Shown: positions 32,641 to 32,702 of the stretch, piece after piece
Position numbering within the stretch: position 1 is the first letter of the stretch
Layout: the number at the start of each line of letters is the position of its first letter
From: an uncultured Porphyromonadaceae bacterium
GTDB taxonomy: Bacteria; Bacteroidota; Bacteroidia; Bacteroidales; Muribaculaceae
Assembly: GCA_947175665.1 (NCBI GenBank)
Contig: CAMWNR010000013.1
Span: 1 to 32,702 of the forward strand
Reading direction: 5' to 3'
Length of the DNA: 32,702 nucleotides
Program-made: the position numbers and the translations under genes
The notes under the pieces: model-generated
Databases searched by the model: none
What the model was told of the DNA's origin: nothing
The model's input: the letters and a program-made list of their open reading frames with translations, nothing else

Positions 32641-32702
32641 CGGTCGAGTTTACACAACTCCGAGCCCACGAGACCGCGGAACAGAGCGGATGCCGTCGTG
32701 GG
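32641..32702 (+). other. Sequencing adapter contamination (Nextera i7 read-through)
   Basis: Bases 32641-32674 align to the Nextera transposase/i7 adapter with 28 of 34 matches, including an unbroken CTCCGAGCCCACGAGAC. An 8-nt gap (32675-32682) fits an index, and 32683-32702 then match the start of the P7 arm, with ATGCCGTC intact. Most mismatches are T to G, as in two-colour sequencing. These bases are not part of the organism. Confidence 0.93.

Overview
The window looks like one contig of a Bacteroidales genome, probably Muribaculaceae-like. This rests on the gene families (DUF4834, DUF6377, GIN-domain proteins, T9SS-like C-terminal tails), on promoters of the Bacteroidetes type (TTTG, 18-22 nt, TAnnTTTG) rather than -35/-10 boxes, and on the lack of Shine-Dalgarno sites. 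No rRNA, CRISPR array, transposase or phage gene is visible. The last 62 bases (32641-32702) are not genomic: they match a Nextera i7 adapter, including the gap expected for an 8-nt index.

Layout. 1-596: the end of a foldback repeat, then a SAM-II-type riboswitch with antiterminator and terminator ahead of metK (597-1931). 1932-2311: a two-hairpin repeat, tRNA-Pro(CGG) and terminators. 2342-9710 (minus): three related secreted proteins with repeated modules and a common C-terminal sorting-like tail. 9711-12199: an AT-rich accessory patch with a complete 194-bp foldback element and a type II restriction-modification pair whose nuclease is a clear EcoRV relative. 12312-17224 (minus): tRNA-Leu(CAA), a coiled-coil membrane protein, a YebC-family regulator and pheT.

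17493-23260 (plus): psd and pssA (phosphatidylethanolamine synthesis), a DUF4834 protein, a HAD phosphatase, a histidine kinase and rpoN, the last three tightly coupled. 23416-24670: a TPR membrane protein and the fluoride channel crcB, the latter behind a 98-nt leader that contains no G. 24682-25104: a second copy of the two-hairpin repeat and a candidate noncoding RNA on the minus strand with its own promoter, a three-way junction and a terminator. 25309-26922 (minus): a DUF6377 sensor/regulator. 27058-30401 (plus): a diacylglycerol kinase-like lipid kinase, an M16 peptidase and a tRNA-dihydrouridine synthase. A second complete foldback element follows and overlaps the synthase stop codon; then come a GIN-domain protein and a polysaccharide flippase cut off by the contig end.

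Most genes are housekeeping. The least explained signals are the 194-bp foldback family, the two-hairpin repeat with compensatory changes between copies, the minus-strand RNA, and the secreted paralogues.
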